Positions 1 to 9,288 are shown, counted from the stretch's first letter. The stretch: 64,000 nt of DNA from Bacillus_BD oryzisoli_A (GCF_043641075.1 NZ_JBHZRC010000017.1:1-64000), one strand, 5' to 3'. The notes: a model not told the origin generated them from the letters alone. A program made the numbers and translations.

Positions 1-2
1 TC

Positions 3-48
3 AAAGCCTGTGAAATTTTACTCTTCGTAAAATTTCACAGGCTTTTTC
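3..48. terminator. Strong intrinsic terminator hairpin
   Basis: An 18-base arm, aaagcctgtgaaatttta, is followed by a 7-base loop and its perfect complement, then a T run on the plus strand. The A run on the other side also gives a short U tract for minus-strand transcripts, so it can end both an upstream plus-strand gene outside the window and the aminotransferase gene beside it. Confidence 0.85.
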
Positions 49-93
49 ATTTCAGAAGGGGGTTTTGTCCCAGCCTCTTTTTACCTTATGTGA

Positions 94-1278
94 TTATTTA
101 TTTATCGCTGGATTCGCATTGAGAAATTGCTGGATTCTTTCCGCCGCTTGAGCAAGTCTATCCGAAGGCTGGACAAGAGCCATTCGCACATACCCTTCAC
201 CTAATTTACCAAATGCATCACCTGGAACAACCGCTACTCCTGCCTTTTCAATTAATTCAAACGCAAATTCACGGGAAGTCCACCCCGAAGGGATCTTAGC
301 CCAAACGAACATGGTCGCAGGAGACTTTACAACTTGCCATCCAGCCTTTGCTAAGCCTGAAATGAATACATCGCGACGGGATTCGTACTCTTTTACCTGT
401 TCCTCAAGGGCTGAGTAGTCTGAGGTCAGAGCCGTAACTGCGGCCATTTGAATGGGATAAAAAATTCCATAATCAATATGTGACTTTAAGGCAGCCAATA
501 TCCTGATAGCCTCCGGATTTCCTACAACATATCCAATGCGGCAGCCTGCCAAATTAAAGGTTTTAGAAAGTGAGTTAAACTCAATTCCTACCTCTTTTGC
601 ACCTGGAACAGACATGAAGCTTATTTTGGGATGCTGGTCGAAAATCAATTCTGAATAGGCAAAATCATGTGCGACAAGGATATTATTTTTTCTCGCAAAC
701 GCAACAACCTCTGCAAAGAAGGACTCATTCGCTAAGGCGGTAACCGGATTTCCCGGATAGCTGATAATCATCATTTTCGTTTTTTGTAAAATCTCTGTTG
801 GAATTTCATCAAGCTTTGGCAGGTATTGATTCTCCTCCAGCAACGGCATTGGATACACAAGACCGCCAGCTAGCGACACACTCGCTTCATAAATAGGATA
901 ACCCGGGTCTGGAACCAAGACATACTCACCAGGATTAACGATGGCGGTTGCCAAATGGGAAAGCCCATCCTGAGAACCCATCAGCTGCAAGACCTCTTCT
1001 TGCGGATGGATGTCCACTCCATATCGCTGTTTATAAAAGTGTGAAACACCTTCATGAAATTCTTCTATTCCCTTTAACGTGTAGCCATATTTCGTTCTAT
1101 CTTTACTATGCTCTAAAAGGGAATCAACCACATAAGAGGAAGGCATCATATCAGGACTCCCGACACTTAAATCAATCACATCAATTCCTCTTTTAAGAGC
1201 ATCCTGTTTTTTCCCTGCAAGTTCAGTAAAAATACCAGTTGTTAATTTCTTTAGTTTCTCCGATGCAACAATCTTCAT
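94..1278 (-). CDS. PLP-dependent class I/II aminotransferase (LL-diaminopimelate aminotransferase-like)
   Basis: A cytosolic fold-type I aminotransferase of 394 residues, the usual family length. The PLP-binding lysine is about residue 239 in the motif NSLSKTFNLAGCRIGY, preceded by the cofactor-contacting Asp and Tyr of HDFAYSEL near 205. The family swaps an amino group between an amino acid and a 2-oxo acid. The overall sequence resembles proteins annotated as LL-diaminopimelate or MalY/PatB-like aminotransferases, but the substrate cannot be read from sequence. The frame extends nine codons further upstream. I chose the inner ATG because GGGGG lies six bases before it and the outer ATG has no ribosome site. 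It is transcribed alone toward a strong terminator. Confidence 0.9.
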   Translation of the reverse strand: MKIVASEKLKKLTTGIFTELAGKKQDALKRGIDVIDLSVGSPDMMPSSYVVDSLLEHSKDRTKYGYTLKGIEEFHEGVSHFYKQRYGVDIHPQEEVLQLMGSQDGLSHLATAIVNPGEYVLVPDPGYPIYEASVSLAGGLVYPMPLLEENQYLPKLDEIPTEILQKTKMMIISYPGNPVTALANESFFAEVVAFARKNNILVAHDFAYSELIFDQHPKISFMSVPGAKEVGIEFNSLSKTFNLAGCRIGYVVGNPEAIRILAALKSHIDYGIFYPIQMAAVTALTSDYSALEEQVKEYESRRDVFISGLAKAGWQVVKSPATMFVWAKIPSGWTSREFAFELIEKAGVAVVPGDAFGKLGEGYVRMALVQPSDRLAQAAERIQQFLNANPAINK

Positions 1279-1380
1279 TGTTTTCCCCCAAATCTTTTTT
1301 TGCATTTTTCAGTATCCCGTAGATTCTATCTAAATGTTACCATAATTATATGATGATAGGATTCGCCTCAATAAATTTAG

Positions 1381-1410
1381 TTGACATCCCAAGTAAAAAA
1401 CCTTTATAAT
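1381..1410 (+). promoter_or_regulatory. Sigma-A promoter of the pirin gene
   Basis: TTGACA and TATAAT, both perfect consensus, are separated by 18 bases. They lie about 120 bases before the pirin start codon, giving a predicted untranslated leader of roughly 110 bases. Confidence 0.75.
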
Positions 1411-1529
1411 TTATCTTGAATTAAAGATTTTTTAAATAAAAGTAATTAACAAAAAAAACATCATGAGCTTAACTGTTTAAGGTAACGATATATTTACTAG
1501 CACAAAAATAACAATCAAAGGGGATTATT

Positions 1530-2234
1530 ATGATAAGAAAAATAGACAACTCAAAAATGGGAAGAAGCAACCTTGGCTGGCTCCAAAGTATTTTTCATTT
1601 TTCATTCGCAGAATACTATAATCCAGCCAATATCAATTTCGGTGCGCTGCGTGTCATCAATGACGATTTAATTGCACCTCAAACCGGCTTCGGTACCCAC
1701 CCGCACCGGGATATGGAAATCATTTCATATGTTGTTGATGGAGAACTAACACATGCAGATAGTATGGGAAATGAAAATTCAATTACACGCGGCCAAGTCC
1801 AATATATGAGTGCGGGTACTGGCGTTCTGCACAGTGAATACAATCATGGACAAGATACGTTAAGAATGCTGCAAATCTGGATTATTCCTGATCAGAGAAA
1901 CTATACACCAAATTATGGCGATTACCGTTTTAATTGGGACGACCGTCAAAATAAATGGCTTCACATGGTATCAAAAAAAGAAGGAAATGCTCCAATTAAA
2001 GTTAATCAAGATGTTAACTTCTACTCACTAGAGCTTTCTAAGGATAACGAGATTAGCTTTCCTGTAAAACAAGGAAGACAAGCCTATTTAGTTCAAATAG
2101 AAGGTGCATCAACCATCAATGACACTTCTTTAACGGCACGGGATGGACTGGAAATTGTTGAGGAGGATATTACAATTCACGCAGCTGAAACCTCACACTT
2201 TCTAGTGATAGAAATGTCAATGGCAGTTGAATAG
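1530..2234 (+). CDS. Pirin family bicupin protein
   Basis: A 234-residue cupin protein of the pirin family (YhhW/YhaK type). The metal-binding set of the N-terminal cupin is complete: His57 and His59 in GTHPHRD, then His101 and Glu103 in GVLHSEYN. Some pirins have quercetin 2,3-dioxygenase activity in vitro and others act as redox-sensitive regulators, so the cellular role here is open. GGGG lies about seven bases before the ATG, and a consensus promoter lies upstream. The gene is monocistronic and shares a hairpin terminator with the convergent LysR gene. The start and family call are firm; the substrate is not. Confidence 0.9.
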   Translation: MIRKIDNSKMGRSNLGWLQSIFHFSFAEYYNPANINFGALRVINDDLIAPQTGFGTHPHRDMEIISYVVDGELTHADSMGNENSITRGQVQYMSAGTGVLHSEYNHGQDTLRMLQIWIIPDQRNYTPNYGDYRFNWDDRQNKWLHMVSKKEGNAPIKVNQDVNFYSLELSKDNEISFPVKQGRQAYLVQIEGASTINDTSLTARDGLEIVEEDITIHAAETSHFLVIEMSMAVE

Positions 2235-2244
2235 AAATAGAACG

Positions 2245-2278
2245 ACAAAGAGCGAGCAGTGTCCTGTTCGCTCTTTGT
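2245..2278. terminator. Bidirectional terminator between pirin and LysR genes
   Basis: The arms acaaagagcga and tcgctctttgt pair around a short loop, ending in T on the plus strand. It lies exactly between two convergent stop codons. Confidence 0.8.
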
Positions 2279-3163
2279 TTAAATCAGATTTTTGGCTTCT
2301 TCAATAAACTTATTAGAAACAATTGATTGTGTTCGATTGATATTGTATACAAGATAGAAATATCTTTCATGGTCAAAATGCTCAATGTCATACAAACGAA
2401 TTTTTTCACTTCCGCTATATTCTCTTGCAGCAATCTCTGACATAATCGAAATTCCAATGCCTTCTTTCACAAACTGCAATAGGCTTTGACTGCTGTCCGT
2501 ATAGGCAATAGTGTTCAATTGATCATGCGAAATCCTATTTTCTTTAAAAAATCGTTCAAGAAGTGCATTCGTTCCAGAATCAGAATGGCGCATAACAAAA
2601 GGATACTTTACCAGCTCATCTATATTTACCGGGCTTTTAAATTCCAGCTCATCAGATGAGACTAGCACTAATTTCTCCTTTATTAGCGGTATATACTGCA
2701 GCTTATCATTATCATATTTTTCACCGATAATGCCAAAATCAACTGATCCATTTAATACTTTTTCGGCTGCATTCTTAGAAGATGATTGATTAATATAAAA
2801 AATAACATGTGGAAAGCTCTTTCGAAACTGCTTTACCATTTTTGGAATCATAAATTGCCCAGGAACAGAGCTTGCCGCAATACGGATATTCCCCTTTAAT
2901 TCTGTCATATCTTGACTTAAATCAAGCAAAGCCTGATCCTTTAGCTCTAATAGCTTTAAGGCCCATTCATACAGCCTTTCTCCATGTGGAGTCAGAACAC
3001 TCTCTCTTCCCACACGATCAAAAAGAGTAACATTAAACATTTTTTCCAGCGAATGAATATGTGAGCTGACAGTGGATTGGCTTAAGTAAACATGTTCAGC
3101 TGCTTTGGAAAAGCTTCTGTGCTCAACCACCTTCGTAAAGATATATAATTGATGTAAATCCAT
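2279..3163 (-). CDS. LysR family transcriptional regulator
   Basis: A LysR-type DNA-binding regulator of 294 residues. The winged helix-turn-helix is at about residues 1-60 (LYIFTKVVEHRSFSKAAEH, then QSTVSSHIHSLE). The remainder is the two-lobed effector-binding domain with the usual linker helix at 60-90. The nearest type by eye is the CysL-like group, but the effector is unknown. A GAGGTG ribosome site lies inside the longer frame, so I start at the second Met (MDLHQL). The neighbouring plus-strand gene for a SIMPL protein begins about 190 bases away and is divergent. LysR regulators often act on divergent neighbours, so it is a candidate target by context only. Confidence 0.88.
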   Translation of the reverse strand: MDLHQLYIFTKVVEHRSFSKAAEHVYLSQSTVSSHIHSLEKMFNVTLFDRVGRESVLTPHGERLYEWALKLLELKDQALLDLSQDMTELKGNIRIAASSVPGQFMIPKMVKQFRKSFPHVIFYINQSSSKNAAEKVLNGSVDFGIIGEKYDNDKLQYIPLIKEKLVLVSSDELEFKSPVNIDELVKYPFVMRHSDSGTNALLERFFKENRISHDQLNTIAYTDSSQSLLQFVKEGIGISIMSEIAAREYSGSEKIRLYDIEHFDHERYFYLVYNINRTQSIVSNKFIEEAKNLI

Positions 3164-3353
3164 ATCACACCTCAAATCCAACCATCAAACGATTAAAATT
3201 CGTATAAAAAAATAAAGGTTGATTTTATTATTATAACTTTATAATGATTAGAATGAAAATTTTTCTTGGATCATTTACGACTTTTAACGTATATGGACCA
3301 GTTCCCCTACATACCTTAGTGTGATATCCAAATTGATCGTCAGAGGTGATGAA

Positions 3354-4043
3354 ATGCATTTTCCCCCTCGCTATCAGAACTATCAGCCATATACACCATA
3401 TAGAAACGGCTATCCTTTTACAATGACCATTGAAGGAGAAGGTCAATTAAAGGTTAAGCCTGACCAGGCAACCATTTCATTAGGTGTTGTAACGGAAAAT
3501 CTCAATCCACAAAAGGCTCAGGAAGAAAATGCTGAAATTACTAGTTCAGTGATTCTTGCATTAAAAGAAGCAGGGATTGACGAAAATGATATTAGAACAA
3601 CTTCCTATTCAGTCAATCCCCGCTATGATTATATTGATGGAAAATCAGTCCTAAGAGGCTATGAAGTAGAGCACCAGTTGGAAGTAACCGTGAAAAATCT
3701 GGCTGCCATTGGAAGCATTTATGATACAGCTATAAAAAATGGAGCAAATCGGAGCGGAATGATTCAGTTTCTTGTTGCACAGCATGATCTCTTTTATCGA
3801 GAAGCACTTAACAGAGCTGTCCAAAATTCAAAGGAGAAAGCCGAAGAAATAGCTCAATCGATTGGAGCAGTACTAAACCCCATGCCAATAAAAATAACAG
3901 AGCTGCGAGATCAGCCCATTACACCTTTCCCAGCTTTTTCAATCGGAGCCACTGCAGTTACGAAGCATGAAGCACCGCCGATTCAAACGGGTGTCCACAC
4001 AATTATTGCACGAATCAAAGTGGTCTATGCCTATAACGGATGA
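3354..4043 (+). CDS. SIMPL domain (DUF541) protein
   Basis: A 229-residue protein with one SIMPL/DUF541 domain filling most of its length (from TIEGEGQLKVKPDQATISLGV to the end). Proteins of this family (YggE in E. coli, BP26 in Brucella) are linked to oxidative-stress tolerance but have no known enzymatic activity. No signal peptide is evident; the N-terminus is Tyr/Pro-rich (YQNYQPYTPYRNGYP). The start was placed at MHFPPR because AGAGGTGAT precedes it, while the longer frame has no ribosome site. It converges on the sucrose operon, with a shared terminator between them. Confidence 0.85.
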   Translation: MHFPPRYQNYQPYTPYRNGYPFTMTIEGEGQLKVKPDQATISLGVVTENLNPQKAQEENAEITSSVILALKEAGIDENDIRTTSYSVNPRYDYIDGKSVLRGYEVEHQLEVTVKNLAAIGSIYDTAIKNGANRSGMIQFLVAQHDLFYREALNRAVQNSKEKAEEIAQSIGAVLNPMPIKITELRDQPITPFPAFSIGATAVTKHEAPPIQTGVHTIIARIKVVYAYNG

Positions 4044-4056
4044 ATACACCTTATAT

Positions 4057-4111
4057 AAAAAGAAGCTGGTTAACTCCCTTCAAACGAAGTGGTTTAACGA
4101 ACTTCTTTTTT
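4057..4111. terminator. Bidirectional terminator after SIMPL gene and sucrose operon
   Basis: The arms aaaaagaagctggttaa and its imperfect complement ending acttctttttt form a long A/T-flanked stem. The stops of the convergent genes lie 13 and 4 bases away. Confidence 0.75.
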
Positions 4112-4115
4112 GTCA

Positions 4116-5087
4116 TTATCTGGCGTTTACTAAGCTTTCTATTTCCTTTTTGGAAGGAAGCGCTGAAATGGCTCCAGATCCTGTTGTTGTTAATGCCCCG
4201 CTTGCATTTGCAAAGCTCAGTATTTCTTTATGATGTAAATGTACTATTGTTTCTAAGTTTAAGGTATTAGTCTCAAATTCTAACAGTTTATATAATAACC
4301 CACCAATAAATGCATCACCGGCACCAGTCGTGTCTTTTACTTCGACTGAATATCCTTTTGAATGATATTTTTCTGATAGCATGATTAATTCTGCACCAGC
4401 TGCACCCTTTGTGAACACTACTGCTTTTACCTTTCCCATAAACAAGGATTGAAGTGCTTCTTCCTCATTATTGATTCCGGTAATAAACTCAAGCTCTTCA
4501 TCAGAAACCTTTACTATGTCTGCAAGGGGAAGAAACTCAAGTATTGCTTTTCGACAGTCTTCTTTATTATTCCATAGTGGCAGCCGTACGTTGGGATCAA
4601 AACTAACCATTCCACCTGCCTCTGAAACGGCATGTATTGCTTTCTTATGCGCTTGTTTCATTGGGCTCTCAACAAGATCCACAGAACAAAAATGAAGAAA
4701 ATCACCCTCTTGAAACCAAGTTGGATTCACTTCCTCCTCTTTTAACAATAAATCTGCCGAGGGATTTCGATAGAAGGAAAAATCACGTTCCCCGTTTTCC
4801 TTAAGTGATACAAACGCTAAAGCTGTATTGGCTTCATCTGTCCGAAATATCTTATCTGTTTCAACCCCGGCCTCAATGAGTTTCTCCACTAAAAAATCTC
4901 CAAAAGCGTCCTTCCCTAATTTTGAAATCATAGAGGAGCTTTGCCCGTATTTTGAAACAGCTGCCGCCACGTTTGCCGGCGCTCCCCCGGGTGTTCTCTC
5001 AAAGGAATAAACGTCTTTTAAAGCTGCCCCTTTTTGCATTGGAATAAAATCAATTAATACTTCACCAATTGCAAACAGTTTTCCCAT
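4116..5087 (-). CDS. scrK: Fructokinase, PfkB/ribokinase family
   Basis: A PfkB-family sugar kinase of 323 residues, expected to convert the fructose released by sucrose-6-phosphate hydrolase into fructose 6-phosphate using ATP. The N-terminal substrate signature GGAPANVAAA is at about residues 34-43. The C-terminal signature TTGAGDAFIGG carries the catalytic base Asp258. GAGGTGG precedes the chosen ATG; the longer frame would overlap scrB. It is the last gene of scrA-scrB-scrK, ten bases after scrB. The fructokinase assignment rests on this operon position, since the family alone does not fix the sugar. Confidence 0.92.
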   Translation of the reverse strand: MGKLFAIGEVLIDFIPMQKGAALKDVYSFERTPGGAPANVAAAVSKYGQSSSMISKLGKDAFGDFLVEKLIEAGVETDKIFRTDEANTALAFVSLKENGERDFSFYRNPSADLLLKEEEVNPTWFQEGDFLHFCSVDLVESPMKQAHKKAIHAVSEAGGMVSFDPNVRLPLWNNKEDCRKAILEFLPLADIVKVSDEELEFITGINNEEEALQSLFMGKVKAVVFTKGAAGAELIMLSEKYHSKGYSVEVKDTTGAGDAFIGGLLYKLLEFETNTLNLETIVHLHHKEILSFANASGALTTTGSGAISALPSKKEIESLVNAR

Positions 5088-5097
5088 AGTTTCCACC

Positions 5098-6588
5098 TCA
5101 TAAATCATTAAACTTCTTTGCCATATTCCATTTCATTGCCCTCAATTTTGTATGACCACCGTTAGCAAAGAAGTGTATCCCTCTGCTATCTTGATGAGGA
5201 AAAATTCTGCCTGTAAACACTTCTTCCCCATTATTTACGAACACTTCAACCGAAGATACATCAACAAATAGACGAAACGAAACGATATCACCATCTAAGT
5301 GACATTTTCTTATCTCACCAAACTCCATACCGACTGGCTGGCCGGAATGAGTTCGATCAAAAATAACCATCTTTTCAGCTGCATCATACTTAATGGTTGT
5401 TTTTTCCTGATGACCGACACGTACCTCTATTCCAAATTCCTGAGCATTACTTTCAGAGAACTCAATCAAAAGCTCGTAAGCATCGCCAGTAAATCCATCA
5501 ATTGAAATACATTCATTTTTGAGCGTGATTTCGGCTTCAATCATTTCTCCTCGAAGACTTTCAAGCTCTATTACTGGCTGTTGGTAAAGCTTCCCTCCCC
5601 TGATTGATAGTTCTCTCGGAAGCGTTAAACAGTGAGCCCAGCCATTTTTATCTGTCGGATAGTCAATTTCCGGCAGACCCATCCAACCAACTACTATCCT
5701 GCGCCCTTTGGGGTCACACATGGATTGTGGCGCATAAAAATCAAAGCCTCTATCGAGTTCATGAAACTCTCCATGAGTCAGCTGTTGTTTGTCTATATCT
5801 AACGGACTGCCCATTACATAGCCTGATTGGTAAATATTTTGGAAATGGTCCCCTTCAGCTGCTATGCCTTGTGGCGAGAATAGAAGAATTCCTTTTCCAT
5901 CAAGTTCAAAGTAATCGGGGCATTCCCACATATAGCCAAAATCTTTTAACCTTGTTTCGATTTCCCCTTGGAACGACCACTCCTTCATATCGGAAGATTG
6001 ATATAAAACAACACATCCAGTTCCGCATTCCTTTTGTGCTCCAATTATTGCATAGAAGTGGTCATCTTGTTTCCATACCTTTGGATCTCGAAAATGATCT
6101 GTATACCCTTTTGGTACTCCATCAATAATAGGTTTATCCAGTTTTGTAATGGTTCCCGTTCTGTCCATGACGGCTAAACATTGATAAGGATGCCTTTCCC
6201 AATAATCATCCCTAGTGTTGCCAGTATACATTAAAAGTAAATTTCCTTCATGTTCAATCGCACTGCCAGAATAAACACCATGACTGTCAAACTGGTTCGT
6301 TGGCTTGATTGCAATCCCTACGTTCTCCCAATGAACCAGGTCCTTGGATTTTGTATGAAACCAATGCTTTAACCCATGTACCGGACCCAGAGGAAACCAT
6401 TGATAGAATAAATGGTATTCACCATTGTAGTAGCTAAAGCCATTTGGATCGTTCAATAGACCAGTAACTGGTTGTATATGGTAGGACTGTCTCCATGGAC
6501 ATTCATTTACTATTTTTTCTAATGCAGTTAATTCTTCTACTGTAACATCTTCAAGCGCTCTATATCGTTCTTCTTTTGTCCATTCCAT
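5098..6588 (-). CDS. scrB: Sucrose-6-phosphate hydrolase, GH32
   Basis: A glycoside hydrolase family 32 enzyme of 496 residues that cleaves imported sucrose 6-phosphate into glucose 6-phosphate and fructose in the cytosol. The three family signatures are intact: the nucleophile Asp47 in NDPNG, the transition-state stabiliser in FRDPKV near 168, and the acid/base Glu222 in WECPDYF. An N-terminal five-blade propeller and a C-terminal beta-sandwich (from about residue 345) fit the usual length. There is no signal peptide, consistent with a phosphorylated intracellular substrate. The frame can start at a TTG three codons earlier, but AGGAG abuts that codon, whereas it is nine bases from the chosen ATG. 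Confidence 0.95.
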   Translation of the reverse strand: MEWTKEERYRALEDVTVEELTALEKIVNECPWRQSYHIQPVTGLLNDPNGFSYYNGEYHLFYQWFPLGPVHGLKHWFHTKSKDLVHWENVGIAIKPTNQFDSHGVYSGSAIEHEGNLLLMYTGNTRDDYWERHPYQCLAVMDRTGTITKLDKPIIDGVPKGYTDHFRDPKVWKQDDHFYAIIGAQKECGTGCVVLYQSSDMKEWSFQGEIETRLKDFGYMWECPDYFELDGKGILLFSPQGIAAEGDHFQNIYQSGYVMGSPLDIDKQQLTHGEFHELDRGFDFYAPQSMCDPKGRRIVVGWMGLPEIDYPTDKNGWAHCLTLPRELSIRGGKLYQQPVIELESLRGEMIEAEITLKNECISIDGFTGDAYELLIEFSESNAQEFGIEVRVGHQEKTTIKYDAAEKMVIFDRTHSGQPVGMEFGEIRKCHLDGDIVSFRLFVDVSSVEVFVNNGEEVFTGRIFPHQDSRGIHFFANGGHTKLRAMKWNMAKKFNDL

Positions 6589-6649
6589 GTTGATCAACTC
6601 CTAAAAAAAGAAAGGAGAATCATCGGACTCTCCATTCAATTATTCATTA

Positions 6650-8101
6650 TTACGCTGCTTTTTTTTCCACTCCTGCACTTTTTCTCTTTTTCTCATTTCT
6701 TCCAGCTAATATCATGGTGACAATAAACGAAACGGCAAAGGCAATGGCCATCCCAATAATATAAGAGATGATTGTATCTGGTCTGATTGAGATGATTCCC
6801 GGAAGACCCGCAGCCCCCAATGCAGTTGCTTTTACTTTGAATAAAGTGACAAAGCCGGATCCTACTGCCGAACCAATGATGGCACCAATAAATGGATAAC
6901 GCAGCTTTAAATTAATTCCAAACATAGCTGGCTCTGTAATTCCTAATAAAGCTGATATTCCTGCAGCAGATGCAGTTCCTTTGACCTTAGCATCACGAGT
7001 TACCTTTAAGACAGCAAGTGTTGCAGCCCCTTGTGCAACGTTCGACATGGCAGCAATAACGAAGATAAAGGATCCTCCTGTCTTAGCCATATCAGCTAGT
7101 AACTGAGTTTCCACAGCGATAAAGCTGTGATGCATCCCTGTAATAACAATCGGAGCGTATAATAAACCAAAAATAATTCCTCCAACGGCTCCGGTTGCAT
7201 CATAAAGCCAAACAATGCCATCTGTTAAAAGATTACCTGCAGATCGAGTAAGCGGTCCTACTAATGTAAAAGTTAAAATGCCTGTAACAAAAATCGAGAT
7301 TAAAGGTGTTAACAAATTATCCAACGCGGATGGGATAACCTTTCGCAAATAGGTTTCTGTTTTTGCCAATATATATGAAGCAGCGAGAACAGGAAGTACG
7401 GTTCCTTGATATCCTACTTTTTCAATTTCAAAGCCAACTATCTTCCAAACTGGAACTTCATTATTAAGTAAAGCTGCACCATAACCATAGCCATTTAATA
7501 GGTCTGGATGAACCATAAGCATCCCAAGTGTTGCTCCAAGATAAGGGTTACCGCCAAAACGTTTGGTTGCAGAAAAGCCAATTAAAATGGGCAGGAATAC
7601 AAAAGCTGCATTGGCAAATGTATTAATAAGTGCAGCTAAATCCGTCATTCCAGGATAAGCAGTGACTAATGATTTACCATCAATAAAAAGATCCTCTGCT
7701 GTTAATACATTATTAATCCCCATCAATAGACCGCCAGCAACAATTGCCGGGATAATTGGTACAAAAATGTCTGAAAGCATTTTTACAAATTGCTGCAAAG
7801 GGTTAAGCTTTTTACTCGCTGCATCCTTCACATCACTTGTAGACATCTCTGTTTGATCGGATAGTTTTGCAAAATGCTTATATACTTCATTTACTGTCCC
7901 AGACCCTAAAATAATCTGATACTGTCCCCCAGTTGAAAAAGTACCTTTTACGATTTCCATGTTATCTAGCTCTGATTGGTCTATAGCTGACTCATCATGT
8001 AACACTAGACGAAGACGAGTAGCACAGTGTGCTGCAGCTGATACGTTTTCTTTCCCGCCAATGGCTTCTAAAATCTCTTCAGCAACTTTCTTATGGTTCA
8101 T
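6650..8101 (-). CDS. scrA: Sucrose-specific PTS transporter, EIIBC
   Basis: A 483-residue membrane permease of the phosphotransferase system (glucose/sucrose superfamily). The N-terminal EIIB domain (about 1-90) carries the phosphorylated Cys26 in AAHCATRLRL. The EIIC domain (about 105-465) has roughly ten hydrophobic segments and the substrate-site motif VITGMHHSF. No EIIA domain is attached, so a EIIA encoded elsewhere must donate phosphate, as in B. subtilis SacP. The ribosome site AGAGGTG lies eight bases before the ATG. It is the first gene of the operon, about 60 bases before scrB and behind a 180-base leader full of LacI-type operators. Sucrose rather than trehalose specificity is inferred from scrB and scrK. 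Confidence 0.92.
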   Translation of the reverse strand: MNHKKVAEEILEAIGGKENVSAAAHCATRLRLVLHDESAIDQSELDNMEIVKGTFSTGGQYQIILGSGTVNEVYKHFAKLSDQTEMSTSDVKDAASKKLNPLQQFVKMLSDIFVPIIPAIVAGGLLMGINNVLTAEDLFIDGKSLVTAYPGMTDLAALINTFANAAFVFLPILIGFSATKRFGGNPYLGATLGMLMVHPDLLNGYGYGAALLNNEVPVWKIVGFEIEKVGYQGTVLPVLAASYILAKTETYLRKVIPSALDNLLTPLISIFVTGILTFTLVGPLTRSAGNLLTDGIVWLYDATGAVGGIIFGLLYAPIVITGMHHSFIAVETQLLADMAKTGGSFIFVIAAMSNVAQGAATLAVLKVTRDAKVKGTASAAGISALLGITEPAMFGINLKLRYPFIGAIIGSAVGSGFVTLFKVKATALGAAGLPGIISIRPDTIISYIIGMAIAFAVSFIVTMILAGRNEKKRKSAGVEKKAA

Positions 8102-8134
8102 CTTTTTTCACCTCTTATTTATAATCGTTTCTTC

Positions 8135-8278
8135 GGAACCGGTTCCAAAACACCGCAAAAAAATATTCATTATGGAGGATATTACGGAACCGGTTCCAAT
8201 TTGATGGAAAAAAAATATCAAAAAGGAGAAACCGATTTCAACTATTACCAATCAATCGGTTCTTTTTGGAACCGGTTT
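8135..8278. promoter_or_regulatory. Cluster of LacI-family operators controlling scrA
   Basis: Perfect 12-base palindromes GGAACCGGTTCC occur at 8135-8146 and 8186-8197. A near match GGAACCGGTTTC is at 8267-8278, and a weaker one GAAACCGATTTC is at 8227-8238. The 8267 site covers the expected transcription start and the others lie in the untranslated leader. The centres are 51, 41 and 40 bases apart, close to whole helical turns, which would suit DNA looping by a tetrameric repressor. ScrR, encoded just upstream, is the likely binder; a CcpA contribution is possible. Confidence 0.8.
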
Positions 8279-8288
8279 CGTTACTTGT

Positions 8289-8318
8289 ATTATAATGTCC
8301 CTTTTAATAGATTGTCAA
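8289..8318 (-). promoter_or_regulatory. Sigma-A promoter of scrA-scrB-scrK
   Basis: On the minus strand TTGACA (8313-8318) and TATAAT (8289-8294) are both perfect with an 18-base spacer. The -35 lies inside the last codons of scrR, so scrA can be transcribed independently of its regulator. The predicted start near 8282 falls at the edge of the first operator. Confidence 0.8.
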
Positions 8319-9288
8319 CGCTTTCTCGCTCAATAATTTCAAATTTAGATATCGTCAGTTGATCCAATTGTTTTTCATTTATTAGATCGATTATGTTTTC
8401 AGCGGCTTTTTTACCAGCTTCTTTATAAAAAAACTTGGCTGTTGTTAGTCCCGGATGGATAATTTCTGTAACCTCATATCCACCAAAACCTGTAACTGAA
8501 AGATCCTTAGGTATCGTTAATCCCATTACATAGGCCACTTTATGTACCCCAAGTGCGATATTATCAGTTGCACAGACAACAATAGTTGGTTTAAATTCAT
8601 TGATTATTTTATAGGCTGCAGATTGAGCCGAAGGAATATTGAATTCCGTTTCATAATAGCGTACCTCACAGTCTTTTCTACCTTCCAGTGCCATTTGGAA
8701 TCCCTTTTTCCGCTTAACACCAACAGCTATATCCTTCTCTGTTACACCCAAATAAGCTATTTTACGATGACCTTTTTCAAGGATATATTCCCCAATTTTA
8801 TATCCCGCATGATAATCATCGTGAATAAGGCTGTGAAGGTCTTTATGCTCTTGACCAATCAACAGAACCGGAACGTTCACATCAGCAAATGCCTGTAAAT
8901 GTAAATCTGTAATCTCTGTGGCCAGTAGGATAATACCTGCCATTTTTTGTTTTGCAAAACTATAAATACTTTCAATTTCACGTTCTATTTTTTGACTTGT
9001 ATTAGAAATAAGCATCTGAAAGTTCGCTTTTTTTAATTGTTCATCAATCCCAATTAGAGTTTGGGAGGCAGCATATGAATCAAGTCGTGGTACGACGGTT
9101 CCAATAATGTTCGTCTTCTTTGCCTTTAAGCTTTGAGCAAATGGATTTGGCGAATAATCGGTTTCTTCTATTGCCGACTGGATCTTCTTTTTTGTTTCTT
9201 CACTTACAGAGCCGCCATTTAAATAACGAGAAACGGTACTTTTTGCCACTCCTGCAATTTTTGCAATATCTGAAATTGTACTAACCAT
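8290..9288 (-). CDS. scrR: LacI family sucrose operon repressor
   Basis: A 332-residue LacI/GalR regulator. The helix-turn-helix is at residues 4-25 (TISDIAKIAGVAKSTVSRYL) and the hinge helix near 50. A periplasmic-binding-protein-like effector domain runs from about 60 to the end. GGGGAG lies six bases before the ATG. It lies directly upstream of scrA on the same strand, with palindromic GGAACCGGTTCC operators in between, so repression relieved by a sucrose-derived sugar phosphate is the natural inference. B. subtilis controls sucrose uptake by antitermination (SacT/SacY) instead. This LacI arrangement resembles that of staphylococci and streptococci. Confidence 0.9.
   Translation of the reverse strand: MVSTISDIAKIAGVAKSTVSRYLNGGSVSEETKKKIQSAIEETDYSPNPFAQSLKAKKTNIIGTVVPRLDSYAASQTLIGIDEQLKKANFQMLISNTSQKIEREIESIYSFAKQKMAGIILLATEITDLHLQAFADVNVPVLLIGQEHKDLHSLIHDDYHAGYKIGEYILEKGHRKIAYLGVTEKDIAVGVKRKKGFQMALEGRKDCEVRYYETEFNIPSAQSAAYKIINEFKPTIVVCATDNIALGVHKVAYVMGLTIPKDLSVTGFGGYEVTEIIHPGLTTAKFFYKEAGKKAAENIIDLINEKQLDQLTISKFEIIERESVDNLLKGTL

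Noticed and set aside
3231..3446. 71-codon minus-strand frame overlapping the SIMPL gene start
   Set aside because: It overlaps the promoter and start of a well-supported gene and has no ribosome site.
5604..6128. 174-codon plus-strand frame
   Set aside because: Antisense shadow of scrB; the GH32 motifs are on the other strand and no ribosome site precedes it.
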